Below are positions 51,433-59,685 of a stretch of 64,000 nt of DNA, in pieces. A program made the translations under genes and the position numbers. The stretch spans positions 1-64,000 of the forward strand of contig JACQBG010000016.1 in assembly GCA_016194585.1 (NCBI GenBank), given 5' to 3'. Under the pieces are notes generated by a model. The model saw only the letters and a list, made by a program, of their open reading frames with translations. It had not been told where the DNA came from and did not search any database. This stretch comes from Gemmatimonadota bacterium. GTDB lineage: Bacteria > Gemmatimonadota > Gemmatimonadetes > Gemmatimonadales > Gemmatimonadaceae. How positions within the stretch are numbered: position 1 is the stretch's first letter; the number at the start of each line of letters is the position of its first letter.

Positions 51433-52206
51433 TCAGGCGGTCAGCAGCGCGTGCGCCATCGCCAGCCCCTGCAGCGTCAGGTCGGGTTCGACCACGTCGA
51501 GCTCCTGACACAAGGGCTTGAAGGCGGCGGCGAGTCCGCCGGTGCCGATCACGAGCGGCGTCGCCGGCCGCGGCCAGGCGGCCTTGATGCGGCGCACGAG
51601 CCCGTCGATCGCCTCGGCCGAGCCGAGCACCACGCCCGACCGGATGCACTCCTCGGTGCGCCGCCCGATGACGTTCTTGGGCGCGACGATCTCGGTCGCG
51701 GGGAGCTTCGACGTCCGGCGGAAGAGCGACTCGGCCGACACCTGCACGCCCGGGGCGATGACGCCGCCGATGAACACGCCGTCGGCGGTGATGCAGTCAT
51801 ACGTCGTCGCCGTCCCGAGGTCGACCACGATGCAGTCCCGCTGATGCAGCCGGCTCGCCGCGAGCGTGTTGATGAGCCGGTCGGCGCCCACGGTGAGCGG
51901 CTCGTCGACGTCGAGGGTGATCGGCAGCGGCGAGCGCGCGTCGACGATGACGGGGGGCAGTCCGCCGAGCCGCGTGCACGCCTCGGCGAGCGGCGCCGTG
52001 ACCGCGGGGACGACGGAGCCGATGGCGCTCCCCTGCACCGCGGAGAGGTCGACGTTCGCCGCGTCGAGGAGGGCGACGAGCAGGAGATACACTTCGTCCG
52101 GGGTGCGGGTGGGGTCGGTGGTCACGCGCCACCGCGCCTGCACGTCCTGCCCGTGGCACAGCCCGATCGTCGTCTCGGTGTTGCCGACGTCGAAGCACAA
52201 GATCAT
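51433..52206 (-). CDS. coaX: type III pantothenate kinase
   Basis: 257 residues. CFDVGNTETTIGL (phosphate loop of the ASKHA fold), LTVGADRLINTLAA, VVDLGTATTYDCI and GGVIAPGVQVS are the CoaX motifs. It makes phosphopantothenate, the first step of CoA synthesis. The ATG overlaps birA by ATGA; birA-coaX adjacency is common. Last gene of the mutL-miaA-bshA-uppP-birA-coaX run. Confidence 0.95.
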   Translation of the reverse strand: MILCFDVGNTETTIGLCHGQDVQARWRVTTDPTRTPDEVYLLLVALLDAANVDLSAVQGSAIGSVVPAVTAPLAEACTRLGGLPPVIVDARSPLPITLDVDEPLTVGADRLINTLAASRLHQRDCIVVDLGTATTYDCITADGVFIGGVIAPGVQVSAESLFRRTSKLPATEIVAPKNVIGRRTEECIRSGVVLGSAEAIDGLVRRIKAAWPRPATPLVIGTGGLAAAFKPLCQELDVVEPDLTLQGLAMAHALLTA

Positions 52207-52958
52207 GGGGTCTCCTCCGCGAGGACGAGCGAGCCGCCCCGGAAGTGGGATTCGCCGGTGTCGGTCACGATGATGAGCGAGCCGTCGTCGGTGATGCCGC
52301 GCACGAGCCCCGGAGCGGGTTCGAGGCAGCGGCGGCCGACGGCGAAGTCGCGGGAAGCATACTCGGCACGCTCGGAGCCGGAGAGGGGGCCGCGCAGTTC
52401 GGCGGCGTGCCGGAGCGCGGGGACGAGCGAGCGGAGGACGTCGAGGCGTCGCGTGCCCGCACGGAGGCTGGTGGCCGACGCGACCGACGGTGGCGCCGCC
52501 AGGTTCACGCCGATGCCGATGGTGACCCACTCGACCTGCGGGCCGTGCCAGCGCGCCTCCACGAGGATGCCGGCGAGCTTGCCGCCGGCGACGTAGAGAT
52601 CGTTGGGCCACTTGAGGCGCACGGGGCCCGGGGCGTACGCCTCGAGCACGGGCGCGGCGGCGAGGCCCAGGCGCAGGGAGAGCACGTCGAGTCCCGATGC
52701 CGTCTCGGGGCGCTCGAGGAGCGAGAGCCAGAGGCCGGCGCCGGCCTCGGAGGACCACGTCTTCCCGCCGCGCCCTCGTCCGGCGGCCTGCGCGTCGGCA
52801 AGGACGCACGCGCCGGCCGGTTCGCCCGCGGCGCCGAGCGCGTGCACCTCGTCCATCGTGCTGGCCACGGTGGCGAAGCGCACGAGGCGCGGCACGCGCA
52901 GCTGCTGCGCGAGGGCGCGCTCGTCGAGCGCGTCGAGCGCGTCGCGTGGGTCAGCCAC
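52203..52958 (-). CDS. birA: biotin-[acetyl-CoA carboxylase] ligase
   Basis: 251 residues. VASTMDEVHALG, ADAQAAGRGRGGKTW (biotinyl-AMP loop), LKWPNDLYVAGGKLAGIL and the GIGVNL segment are the catalytic core. No N-terminal winged helix, so it is a ligase only, not a repressor. The GTG start overlaps uppP by 8 bp. Confidence 0.94.
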   Translation of the reverse strand: MADPRDALDALDERALAQQLRVPRLVRFATVASTMDEVHALGAAGEPAGACVLADAQAAGRGRGGKTWSSEAGAGLWLSLLERPETASGLDVLSLRLGLAAAPVLEAYAPGPVRLKWPNDLYVAGGKLAGILVEARWHGPQVEWVTIGIGVNLAAPPSVASATSLRAGTRRLDVLRSLVPALRHAAELRGPLSGSERAEYASRDFAVGRRCLEPAPGLVRGITDDGSLIIVTDTGESHFRGGSLVLAEETP

Positions 52959-53766
52959 CGCGCACGGCGAGCAGGGCGAAGACGGCGCCGGCGAGGAGGA
53001 ACCGGTACCAGGCGAAGACGGCGAAGCTGCGCGTCTGCACGAAGCGGAGCACCACGGTGATGGCGAACCAGCTCGAGACGGCGGCGGTCGCGACGCCGAC
53101 AAGCAGCGGCAGGCCGGCCCCGGACGCCTGAAGTGCCTTCGGCAGTTCGAGCGCGGCGGCGGCGGCGATGATCGGCATGCTCATGAGGAAGCTGAACACG
53201 GCCGCGTCGGCGCGGTTGAAGCCGAGGAAGCGGCCGGCGGTGATCGTGGCGCCGGAGCGTGAGACGCCGGGGATGATGGCGAAGGCCTGCGCGCAGCCGA
53301 CGAGGAGCGCATCGGTCCAGCGCATCGAGCCCGCGGCGCGGTCGCGGCGGGAACGGGCGTCGGCGAGCCAGAGGAGCGCGCCCATGACGATGAGCGCCGT
53401 CGCCGTGAGGGCCGGCGCGCGGAACGCCGTCTCGGCCTGGTCCTTGAGCAGCTTGCCGGCGATGCCGCCGGGGATCGTCGCGATCACGATGAAGAAGGCG
53501 CGCCGCTCGTCGTCGCCCTGCACGCGCCGCGTGACGAGGATGTTGACCCCGGCGCGGGCGAGGCGCACCCACTCGGCGCGGAAGTACCAGAGGAGCGCGA
53601 CGAGGGTGCCGACGTGGAGCGCGACGTCGAAGGCGAGCCCCGGCTCCGGCCAGCGGAAGGCCCACGGCGCGAGCGCGAGGTGCGCCGAGCTGCTGATGGG
53701 GAGGAACTCGGCGATTCCCTGCAGGGCGCCGAGGATGAACGCCTGGAAGACCGTGATGTCGTTCAT
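52951..53766 (-). CDS. uppP: undecaprenyl-diphosphatase
   Basis: 271 residues, polytopic membrane protein. FQAFILGALQGIAEFLPISSSAHL contains the conserved E/Q-rich motif and PISSSAH. IIPGVSRSGATI is the second conserved motif. It recycles undecaprenyl phosphate, the carrier lipid of peptidoglycan and glycan synthesis. Starts with ATGA overlap to bshA. Confidence 0.95.
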   Translation of the reverse strand: MNDITVFQAFILGALQGIAEFLPISSSAHLALAPWAFRWPEPGLAFDVALHVGTLVALLWYFRAEWVRLARAGVNILVTRRVQGDDERRAFFIVIATIPGGIAGKLLKDQAETAFRAPALTATALIVMGALLWLADARSRRDRAAGSMRWTDALLVGCAQAFAIIPGVSRSGATITAGRFLGFNRADAAVFSFLMSMPIIAAAAALELPKALQASGAGLPLLVGVATAAVSSWFAITVVLRFVQTRSFAVFAWYRFLLAGAVFALLAVRGG

Positions 53767-54890
53767 GTGGTGGCGGTGGTGTAGAGGGCTTCGTAGCGCG
53801 CGACGATCTCGTCGGCGGAGAACCGGGCGCGGGCGTCGGCGGCGGCGGCGGCGCTCATGGCGTTCCAGCGGTCGTCATCGCGGAGGATCGCGATCGCGGC
53901 GGCCGACATGGCGTCGACATCGCCGACGGGGCGGAGCGCGCCGGTGACGCCGTCCTTCACGACCTCGACGACGCCCCCCGCCTCATACGCGATGACGGGG
54001 GTGCCGCAGGCGAGGGCCTCGAGCGCGCTCAAGCCGAACGACTCGCGGTCGGTGGTGAGGACGAAGAGGTCGGCCGAGGCGAGCAGCGGCGCGACGGCGT
54101 GGATGCGGCCGAGGAAGTGCACGTCGTGCTCGATGCCGAGCTCGCGCGCCTCTTCCTCGGCGGCGACGCGGTCGGGGCCGTCGCCGACCATCACGAGCAC
54201 GCTCGGCAGTTCCTGGCGGACGCGGTCGAAGATCCGGACGATGTCGCGCACGCGCTTGACCGAGCGGAAGTTCGAGATGTGCATCAGGATCTTGCGGCCG
54301 GCGCCGATCTGTTCGCGGAGCGTCGGCGGGTGCGCGGCGCGGTCGTAGACGGCGGGGTCGATGAAGTTGTGGATCACCTGCACGTTCTGCGAGCCGCAGC
54401 CGAAGGTGCGGATGGTCTCGTCCTTGAGGTACTGCGAGACGGCGGTGACGTGGTCGGAGCGGTCGATCGAGAACTTGGTGATGGCGTGGAACGAGTGGTC
54501 CTGGCCGACGATGGTGATGTCGGTGCCGTGCAGCGTAGTGATGACCGGGATGTCGCGTCCTTCGGCGCGCAGCATCTCCTTGGCGATCCATGCGCTCGTC
54601 GCGTGCGGGATGGCGTAGTGCACGTGGAGCAGGTCGAGCCGCTCGTTGATGACCGTCTCGTGCATGCGCACGGCGAGCGCGAGGTCGTACGGCGGGTACT
54701 GGAAGAGCGGATAGCGGCCGACGTCGACTTCATGGAAGAAGACGCGCGGGAGGAAGACCGGGAGCCGGAACGGCTGCTGGTACGTGATGAAGTGCACCTC
54801 GTGGCCGCGCGCGGCGAGGGCGATGCCGAGTTCGGTCGCGACGGCGCCGGAGCCACCGTACGTGGGATAGCATGTGATGCCGATCTTCAC
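53763..54890 (-). CDS. bshA: N-acetyl-alpha-D-glucosaminyl L-malate synthase (bacillithiol)
   Basis: 375 residues, GT4. KIGITCYPTYGGSGAVATELG is the BshA signature; TTLHGTDITIVGQDHSF and the E-x7-E region DRESFGLSALEALACGTPVI are present. It joins GlcNAc (from UDP-GlcNAc) to malate, the first step of bacillithiol synthesis. Starts at GTG overlapping miaA as GTGA. BshB- and BshC-type genes are not in the window. Confidence 0.9.
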   Translation of the reverse strand: MKIGITCYPTYGGSGAVATELGIALAARGHEVHFITYQQPFRLPVFLPRVFFHEVDVGRYPLFQYPPYDLALAVRMHETVINERLDLLHVHYAIPHATSAWIAKEMLRAEGRDIPVITTLHGTDITIVGQDHSFHAITKFSIDRSDHVTAVSQYLKDETIRTFGCGSQNVQVIHNFIDPAVYDRAAHPPTLREQIGAGRKILMHISNFRSVKRVRDIVRIFDRVRQELPSVLVMVGDGPDRVAAEEEARELGIEHDVHFLGRIHAVAPLLASADLFVLTTDRESFGLSALEALACGTPVIAYEAGGVVEVVKDGVTGALRPVGDVDAMSAAAIAILRDDDRWNAMSAAAAADARARFSADEIVARYEALYTTATT

Positions 54891-55816
54891 GCGTCCTCTC
54901 CTGCGTTCCACCACGATTCCGCCAGCGCGAGCGCGCCGGGGTCGGCCGGGTCGAGGCGGGTCACGCGCTGGCCGGCGAGCTGGTGCCGGAACCAAGTGCG
55001 TTGCCGCTTGGCGTACTGCCGGGTGCCGACAAGTATAGCCTCGCGGGCGTCAGCCGCGCCGATGCGTCCTTCCACGAAGTCCCGGACGGCGGCGTAGCCG
55101 CAGGCGTTCCACGCGACGGCACCCGCGGCGACGCGCGGGATGAGGGCGCGCACCTCGTCGGGCCACCCCGCGGCCAGCATGGCGTCGAGCCGGCGTTCTA
55201 TATGAGACGCGAGCGCCGGACCCGGGTCGATGAGAAGCCAGCGGGCACGGAAGCGCGGCGGCCGGGCGCGCTCGCGCTGGAGGTCGCTGAGCCGGCGGCC
55301 GGTGAGCAGCGCGACCTCGATGGCGCGGAGCAACTGCGTGCGGCCGAGATGGGCGAGCGGCGGATCGAGCTCCGCGCACCAGCGGCGAAGCGCGTCGAGT
55401 GGGAGCGCGGCGAGCCGCGGTTCGAGGGCGGCGCGGGCCGCGGCGTCGAGCGGCGGCGTCTCGAAGAGCGGCGCGACGAGCGCGCGCAGGTAGAAGCCCG
55501 TGCCGCCGACGACGAGCGCCTTGGCCGCGCCGGCGTCGTCGATCCAGCGCGTGGCGTCGTGGCTCCAGCGCGCGGCGGACCAGCGCTCGGAGGGGTCGGC
55601 GACGTCGATGCCTCGGTGCGGCACGCGGGACTGGTCGGCGGCGGAGGGTTTGGCCGTGCCGATGTCGAAGCCGCGGTAGAGCTGCCGCGAGTCGGCGCTG
55701 ACGATGGTGAGGCCGTGCCGTTCGGCGAGCGCCATGGCGATCGCCGACTTGCCCGCCGCGGTCGGCCCGCAGACGATGCGGAGTTCAGCGCCGGCCGAAT
55801 CGGCGCTCGATCTCAT
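54887..55816 (-). CDS. miaA: tRNA dimethylallyltransferase
   Basis: 309 residues. Walker A GPTAAGKSAIA, then SADSRQLYRGFDIGTAKP and VVGGTGFYLRAL. It adds an isopentenyl group to A37 of UNN-reading tRNAs. The ATG overlaps mutL by 32 bp; mutL-miaA adjacency is common. The family needs a CxxH-free N-terminal P-loop as seen here. Confidence 0.94.
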   Translation of the reverse strand: MRSSADSAGAELRIVCGPTAAGKSAIAMALAERHGLTIVSADSRQLYRGFDIGTAKPSAADQSRVPHRGIDVADPSERWSAARWSHDATRWIDDAGAAKALVVGGTGFYLRALVAPLFETPPLDAAARAALEPRLAALPLDALRRWCAELDPPLAHLGRTQLLRAIEVALLTGRRLSDLQRERARPPRFRARWLLIDPGPALASHIERRLDAMLAAGWPDEVRALIPRVAAGAVAWNACGYAAVRDFVEGRIGAADAREAILVGTRQYAKRQRTWFRHQLAGQRVTRLDPADPGALALAESWWNAGEDA

Positions 55817-57563
55817 CCCAGCCCAGGAAGACGATGGTGCTGCGGCCGTGCACGTCGTGCGCGGGGAGGGTCGTGCCGGCGAGCGCGATGAAGAGGGCGC
55901 GCATCTCGGCGGGGGCGAGCGGGTCGCCCGCCTTCACGGCCGCCTTGCAGGCGACGGTGGCGGCCAGTCGCTCGTGGCGCGCGAGCCCGCTGCCCAGCCG
56001 GTCGCCGGCGAGCGACGCGAGCGTGTCGCGCAGGCAACGCTCGGCGTCGAACCGCGGATGCGGCATCGGCACCGCGTGCACGGCGAGCGTGTGCCCGCCG
56101 AACCCCTCGACCTCGAAGCCCAGCCGCGCGAGGAGGTCGCGGTTGCTCTCGAACGCCTCGGCTTCGGCGGGCGCGAGGTGGAGGGTCATCGGGAAGAGCA
56201 GCTGCTGCGACGCCGCCTCGCCGCGCTCGAGCGTGCCCATGAATTTCTCGTACAGCACGCGCTCCTGCGCGGAGTGCTGGTCGATGAGCACGACGCCGTC
56301 CTCGCGTTCGAACATGAGCCAGGTGCGCCGGAGCTGCACGAGCGGGGGGACGACGACCGGCTCGACATCGGCGGCCGCGGGCGCGCCCTGGTCGAGGCCG
56401 GCAGCGCTCGCCGCGGCGGAGAGTGATTCGACGCGCGCCGCGTCGAAGAGCGGACTCTCGGCGGTCGTCGCGTCGGCGCGCAGCGACGCGACGTCGAGTT
56501 CCCTGCCCGCCAGCGGCGTGGCGAGGCCGGCGCCCATCCGCACGAAGCCGCCGAACGCGGCCGCGCTCTCTTCGGTGCCGAGGGCGCGTCGCACGGCGCG
56601 CTCGACCGCGCGCTCGGTGCCCCATCGGTCGCGGAAGCGGACCTCCGCCTTCGCGGGATGCACGTTGACGTCGACGTCACCGGCCGGAAGCTCGACCTCG
56701 AGCAGGACGGTCGGGCGCAGCCCGGCGGTGATGGTGCTCCGGTACGCCGCCTCGGCGGCGCGCACGATGCCCGTGTCGCGCACGGCGCGTCCGTTCACCG
56801 TCACGAACACCCGGCGGCTGGCCGTGCCGACGTCGGCGGGGCGCTCGACGAGCCCGCTCACGCGGATGGGGCCGCTAACGTCGTCGACGGCGACGAGCGA
56901 TTCGGCGAGCGGCGCGCCCCAGAGCGCGGCCACGCGGTCGCGCAGCGCCGCGGCGGCAGGAAGGGCGAGCGCCTCGCGTCCGTCGTGCTGCAGGGTGAAG
57001 CGCACGTCGCGGCGCACGAGCGCCATCGTCGTGAGCACGTCGCTCACGGCACGCCACTCGCTGCGCGCGCCGCGGAGGAATTTCTGCCGCGCCGGCGTGT
57101 TGTAGAAGAGCGCTTCGACGGTCACGGTGGTGCCGCGTCGGCGCGCGACGTCGCCCACGTCGAGCAGGGCCCCGCCGGCCACGCGGACGCGCGTGCCGGC
57201 GCCGTCGTCGAGCGCGGTCTCGATCTCGAGGCGCGAGACGGACCCGATGGCGGGGAGCGCCTCGCCGCGGAACCCGAAACTCGCGACGCCGACGAGGTCG
57301 CTCGCCGAACGGATCTTCGACGTGGCGTGCCGTTCGACGGAGATCGCCGCGTCGTCGCGCGACATGCCGCTGCCGTCGTCGCTCACGCGGATGACGGCGC
57401 GCCCTCCCTCGGCGACGGCGACGTCGACCGTCGTGGCGCCGGCGTCGAGCGCGTTCTCGACGAGTTCCTTGACGACCGACGCGGGACGCTCGACGACCTC
57501 GCCGGCGGCGATCTGGTCGGCCACGGCGGACGGAAGCACGGCGATGCGGCGTGAGGTCGTCAC
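55785..57563 (-). CDS. mutL: DNA mismatch repair protein MutL
   Basis: 592 residues from GTG. GHKL ATPase motifs: VKELVENALDAGA (motif I), VSDDGSGM (II), RHATSKI and GFRGEALPAI (III). The C-terminal half has an Ala/Pro linker, then DQHSAQERVLYE, equivalent to the DQHAxxExxxxE endonuclease motif. The usual zinc-site CPHGRP is AHDVHGRS here, so its metal site looks altered. It starts 31 bp after batDE and is followed by miaA. Confidence 0.93.
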   Translation of the reverse strand: MTTSRRIAVLPSAVADQIAAGEVVERPASVVKELVENALDAGATTVDVAVAEGGRAVIRVSDDGSGMSRDDAAISVERHATSKIRSASDLVGVASFGFRGEALPAIGSVSRLEIETALDDGAGTRVRVAGGALLDVGDVARRRGTTVTVEALFYNTPARQKFLRGARSEWRAVSDVLTTMALVRRDVRFTLQHDGREALALPAAAALRDRVAALWGAPLAESLVAVDDVSGPIRVSGLVERPADVGTASRRVFVTVNGRAVRDTGIVRAAEAAYRSTITAGLRPTVLLEVELPAGDVDVNVHPAKAEVRFRDRWGTERAVERAVRRALGTEESAAAFGGFVRMGAGLATPLAGRELDVASLRADATTAESPLFDAARVESLSAAASAAGLDQGAPAAADVEPVVVPPLVQLRRTWLMFEREDGVVLIDQHSAQERVLYEKFMGTLERGEAASQQLLFPMTLHLAPAEAEAFESNRDLLARLGFEVEGFGGHTLAVHAVPMPHPRFDAERCLRDTLASLAGDRLGSGLARHERLAATVACKAAVKAGDPLAPAEMRALFIALAGTTLPAHDVHGRSTIVFLGWDEIERRFGRR

Positions 57564-57594
57564 GAATGGAATCTCCCGGCGGCGCGCGCGGCGG

Positions 57595-59685
57595 TCAATC
57601 GCGGCCGAGAGGGATGGTCGAGGCGGCCGGGAGCCAGCCGCCGCGCGCGAGATCGAAGCGGACGTAGAGCCACACCCCCTGCCGCTGACCGACGCGCCCG
57701 ACTTCGCCGACGATCGGCGTCGCGCCGCTCTCGGCGCCGAGCGCCGGAAGCGTGCGCAGGGGCGCCGCGTCGCTCACCACGACGAGGCCGTCGCCCCGCA
57801 ACGAACGTTCGGCGCGCAACGCCCAGGCGAGCAGCGCGCCGCCGGCCACGAGCGTCAACGAGGCGATGCGCCACGTCGTGCGGCGCCGCCACGCCTGCCG
57901 CGTGGTGACGGCCCATCCGGAGAGCCAGCCCAGGAGCGCCAGCCACACGAACGGGCGGGCAGGCACCGGCGGCACCCGCGCGACCCCCGCGTCCTGGGGC
58001 GCGCGCACGAGCGCGAGGCGCGCCCGCACGTCGGTGGCGAGAGGATCGAGCCGCAGCGCCCGCTGCCAACCAGCCACTGCGCCGGCGGTGTCGTTCGCCG
58101 CCCACGACGCGGTACCGTAGTTCGCCCATGCGTTCGCGGCGCGTGGCGCGCGACGCGCGGCATCGGCGAATCGATGCGCGGCGCGCACCGCATCGCCGGC
58201 GGTGTATGCGCCCGTTCCCTCGGTAAAGGCCTGCTCGGCGCGGCCGTCCTGCGCCGCCGCGACGGCGGCAGCGCCGACGAGGGACACGAGAAGAAGGGCC
58301 GCGACGACCGGCAGTGTCGCACGCGTCGATCGACGCGCCTCACGATGCACGCGGCCGAGCAGGTCGTGGGCCCTCGTGGCGAAGGCATCGGCGTCGGCGG
58401 CCGCCGGCGCCGTGAAGGTGGCGGCGTCGAGTTCATCGAGCAGTCGTTCCACGCCGATCGCGGTATCGCCGGTGACCCCTTCGTGCCGGAGCGCGCGCTC
58501 CCACGCGCCGGGACGCGCGAGGGCCGCCGCGTCGAGCGGCACGCGTTGCGCGAGCGCGTCGAGGAACGCCCTGCGGACGTCCGCCGTCGACGCGCGGGCG
58601 GTGCCCCGCGTCATCTGCTCGAGTCGCTCGCGAGGCGACGGCACGCGCCGCGGGCGCCGGGGGCGGCGCAGCCACCACGCTCCCAGCGCGGGGAGCGGCG
58701 CGAGGAGCGCCAGCACCAGCACTGGCGTCGAATCGCCCAATGGTGCCGGCGCCTCGGCGCCGAGCGTGGGGCGGAGCGAGAGGGTGTCGGCGGACGCAAC
58801 GGGCGCCTGCGGTGGCGGCGCGGCGGTGGAGTCGATGGCCGTGGCGACGGCACGCACGGCGATCGGATCGCTCTGCGCGATCTCGTATCGCCGGCTGTAC
58901 GGGTTGAAGTACGGATAGCGCAGCGCCGGCACGACCTGCCGCCCGCCCTCGCGCGGCGTGACGAGCCAATCGAATTCCTTCGATCCGCGGAGCAGCGTCG
59001 CGCTCGAGTCGAGGCGCACGCGTTCGTCGGCGGCGACGACGGTCGCCCAGTCGAGCGCGATCGCGGGACGCGCCAGCAGCGTCACGTTCCCCTGCCCCTC
59101 GACGCGCAACGTGAGCACGAACGGCTCGCCCGGGCGGCGCGCCGTGGTGTCGACCCGCGCCGACGCGCGCCAACTGCCCACCGCGCCGAGCCAGTCGGCC
59201 GGGCGCCCCGCCGCCGGCAGCGCCATGGCGACGACACTCACCGCCTCGGAGCGCAGCGTGAAGCTCTCCTCGCGGCTGAAGAAACTCGCCGATTGCGGCA
59301 GCGCGTACGTCAGGCGCGCCTCGGGCACGTCGTACCGTCCGGGGGTGAGCGGGAAGAGCGCGCGACGGAAGACGTGCACTTCCATCGTCCGGCCGTCGAT
59401 CGTGCCGGTGAAGCCACCCGTCTTGTCGGGGAGATCGTAGGCGAGCATGGCCCGCGACTCCGGCGGCAGGAATTCCGGATTGCGGCGCAGGCGCTGGCGC
59501 GTCGGCCCGTCGATGAAGACGCCGAGTTCGTACGTCGCCTGTTGCCCGACGAAGACGGTGTCGGGCGCGACGAGCGCGTGGAAGTCGACGCCGCGCGAGC
59601 GGTCGAGGCGCGAGCGGCGCACGACTTCGGGCAGCGGCTCCTGGACGGTCTGCAGCAACAGCAGGAACGCGAGGGCGGCGTTCAC
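57595..59685 (-). CDS. BatD-BatE fusion protein (oxygen-tolerance type)
   Basis: 696 residues from GTG. The N-terminal half is a BatD-like exported immunoglobulin-like region (PDTVFVGQQATYELGVFIDG, RPGEPFVLTLRVEGQGNVTLL) with a membrane helix at about 320-340. The C-terminal half has a second hydrophobic segment, TPR-like AWANYGTASWAANDTAGAVAGWQRALRLDP, then two more helices and an SH3-like end (QGVWLYVRF...GGWLPA), the layout of BatE. So two usually separate Bat subunits are joined. Start overlaps batBC as GTGA. Confidence 0.85.
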   Translation of the reverse strand: MNAALAFLLLLQTVQEPLPEVVRRSRLDRSRGVDFHALVAPDTVFVGQQATYELGVFIDGPTRQRLRRNPEFLPPESRAMLAYDLPDKTGGFTGTIDGRTMEVHVFRRALFPLTPGRYDVPEARLTYALPQSASFFSREESFTLRSEAVSVVAMALPAAGRPADWLGAVGSWRASARVDTTARRPGEPFVLTLRVEGQGNVTLLARPAIALDWATVVAADERVRLDSSATLLRGSKEFDWLVTPREGGRQVVPALRYPYFNPYSRRYEIAQSDPIAVRAVATAIDSTAAPPPQAPVASADTLSLRPTLGAEAPAPLGDSTPVLVLALLAPLPALGAWWLRRPRRPRRVPSPRERLEQMTRGTARASTADVRRAFLDALAQRVPLDAAALARPGAWERALRHEGVTGDTAIGVERLLDELDAATFTAPAAADADAFATRAHDLLGRVHREARRSTRATLPVVAALLLVSLVGAAAVAAAQDGRAEQAFTEGTGAYTAGDAVRAAHRFADAARRAPRAANAWANYGTASWAANDTAGAVAGWQRALRLDPLATDVRARLALVRAPQDAGVARVPPVPARPFVWLALLGWLSGWAVTTRQAWRRRTTWRIASLTLVAGGALLAWALRAERSLRGDGLVVVSDAAPLRTLPALGAESGATPIVGEVGRVGQRQGVWLYVRFDLARGGWLPAASTIPLGRD

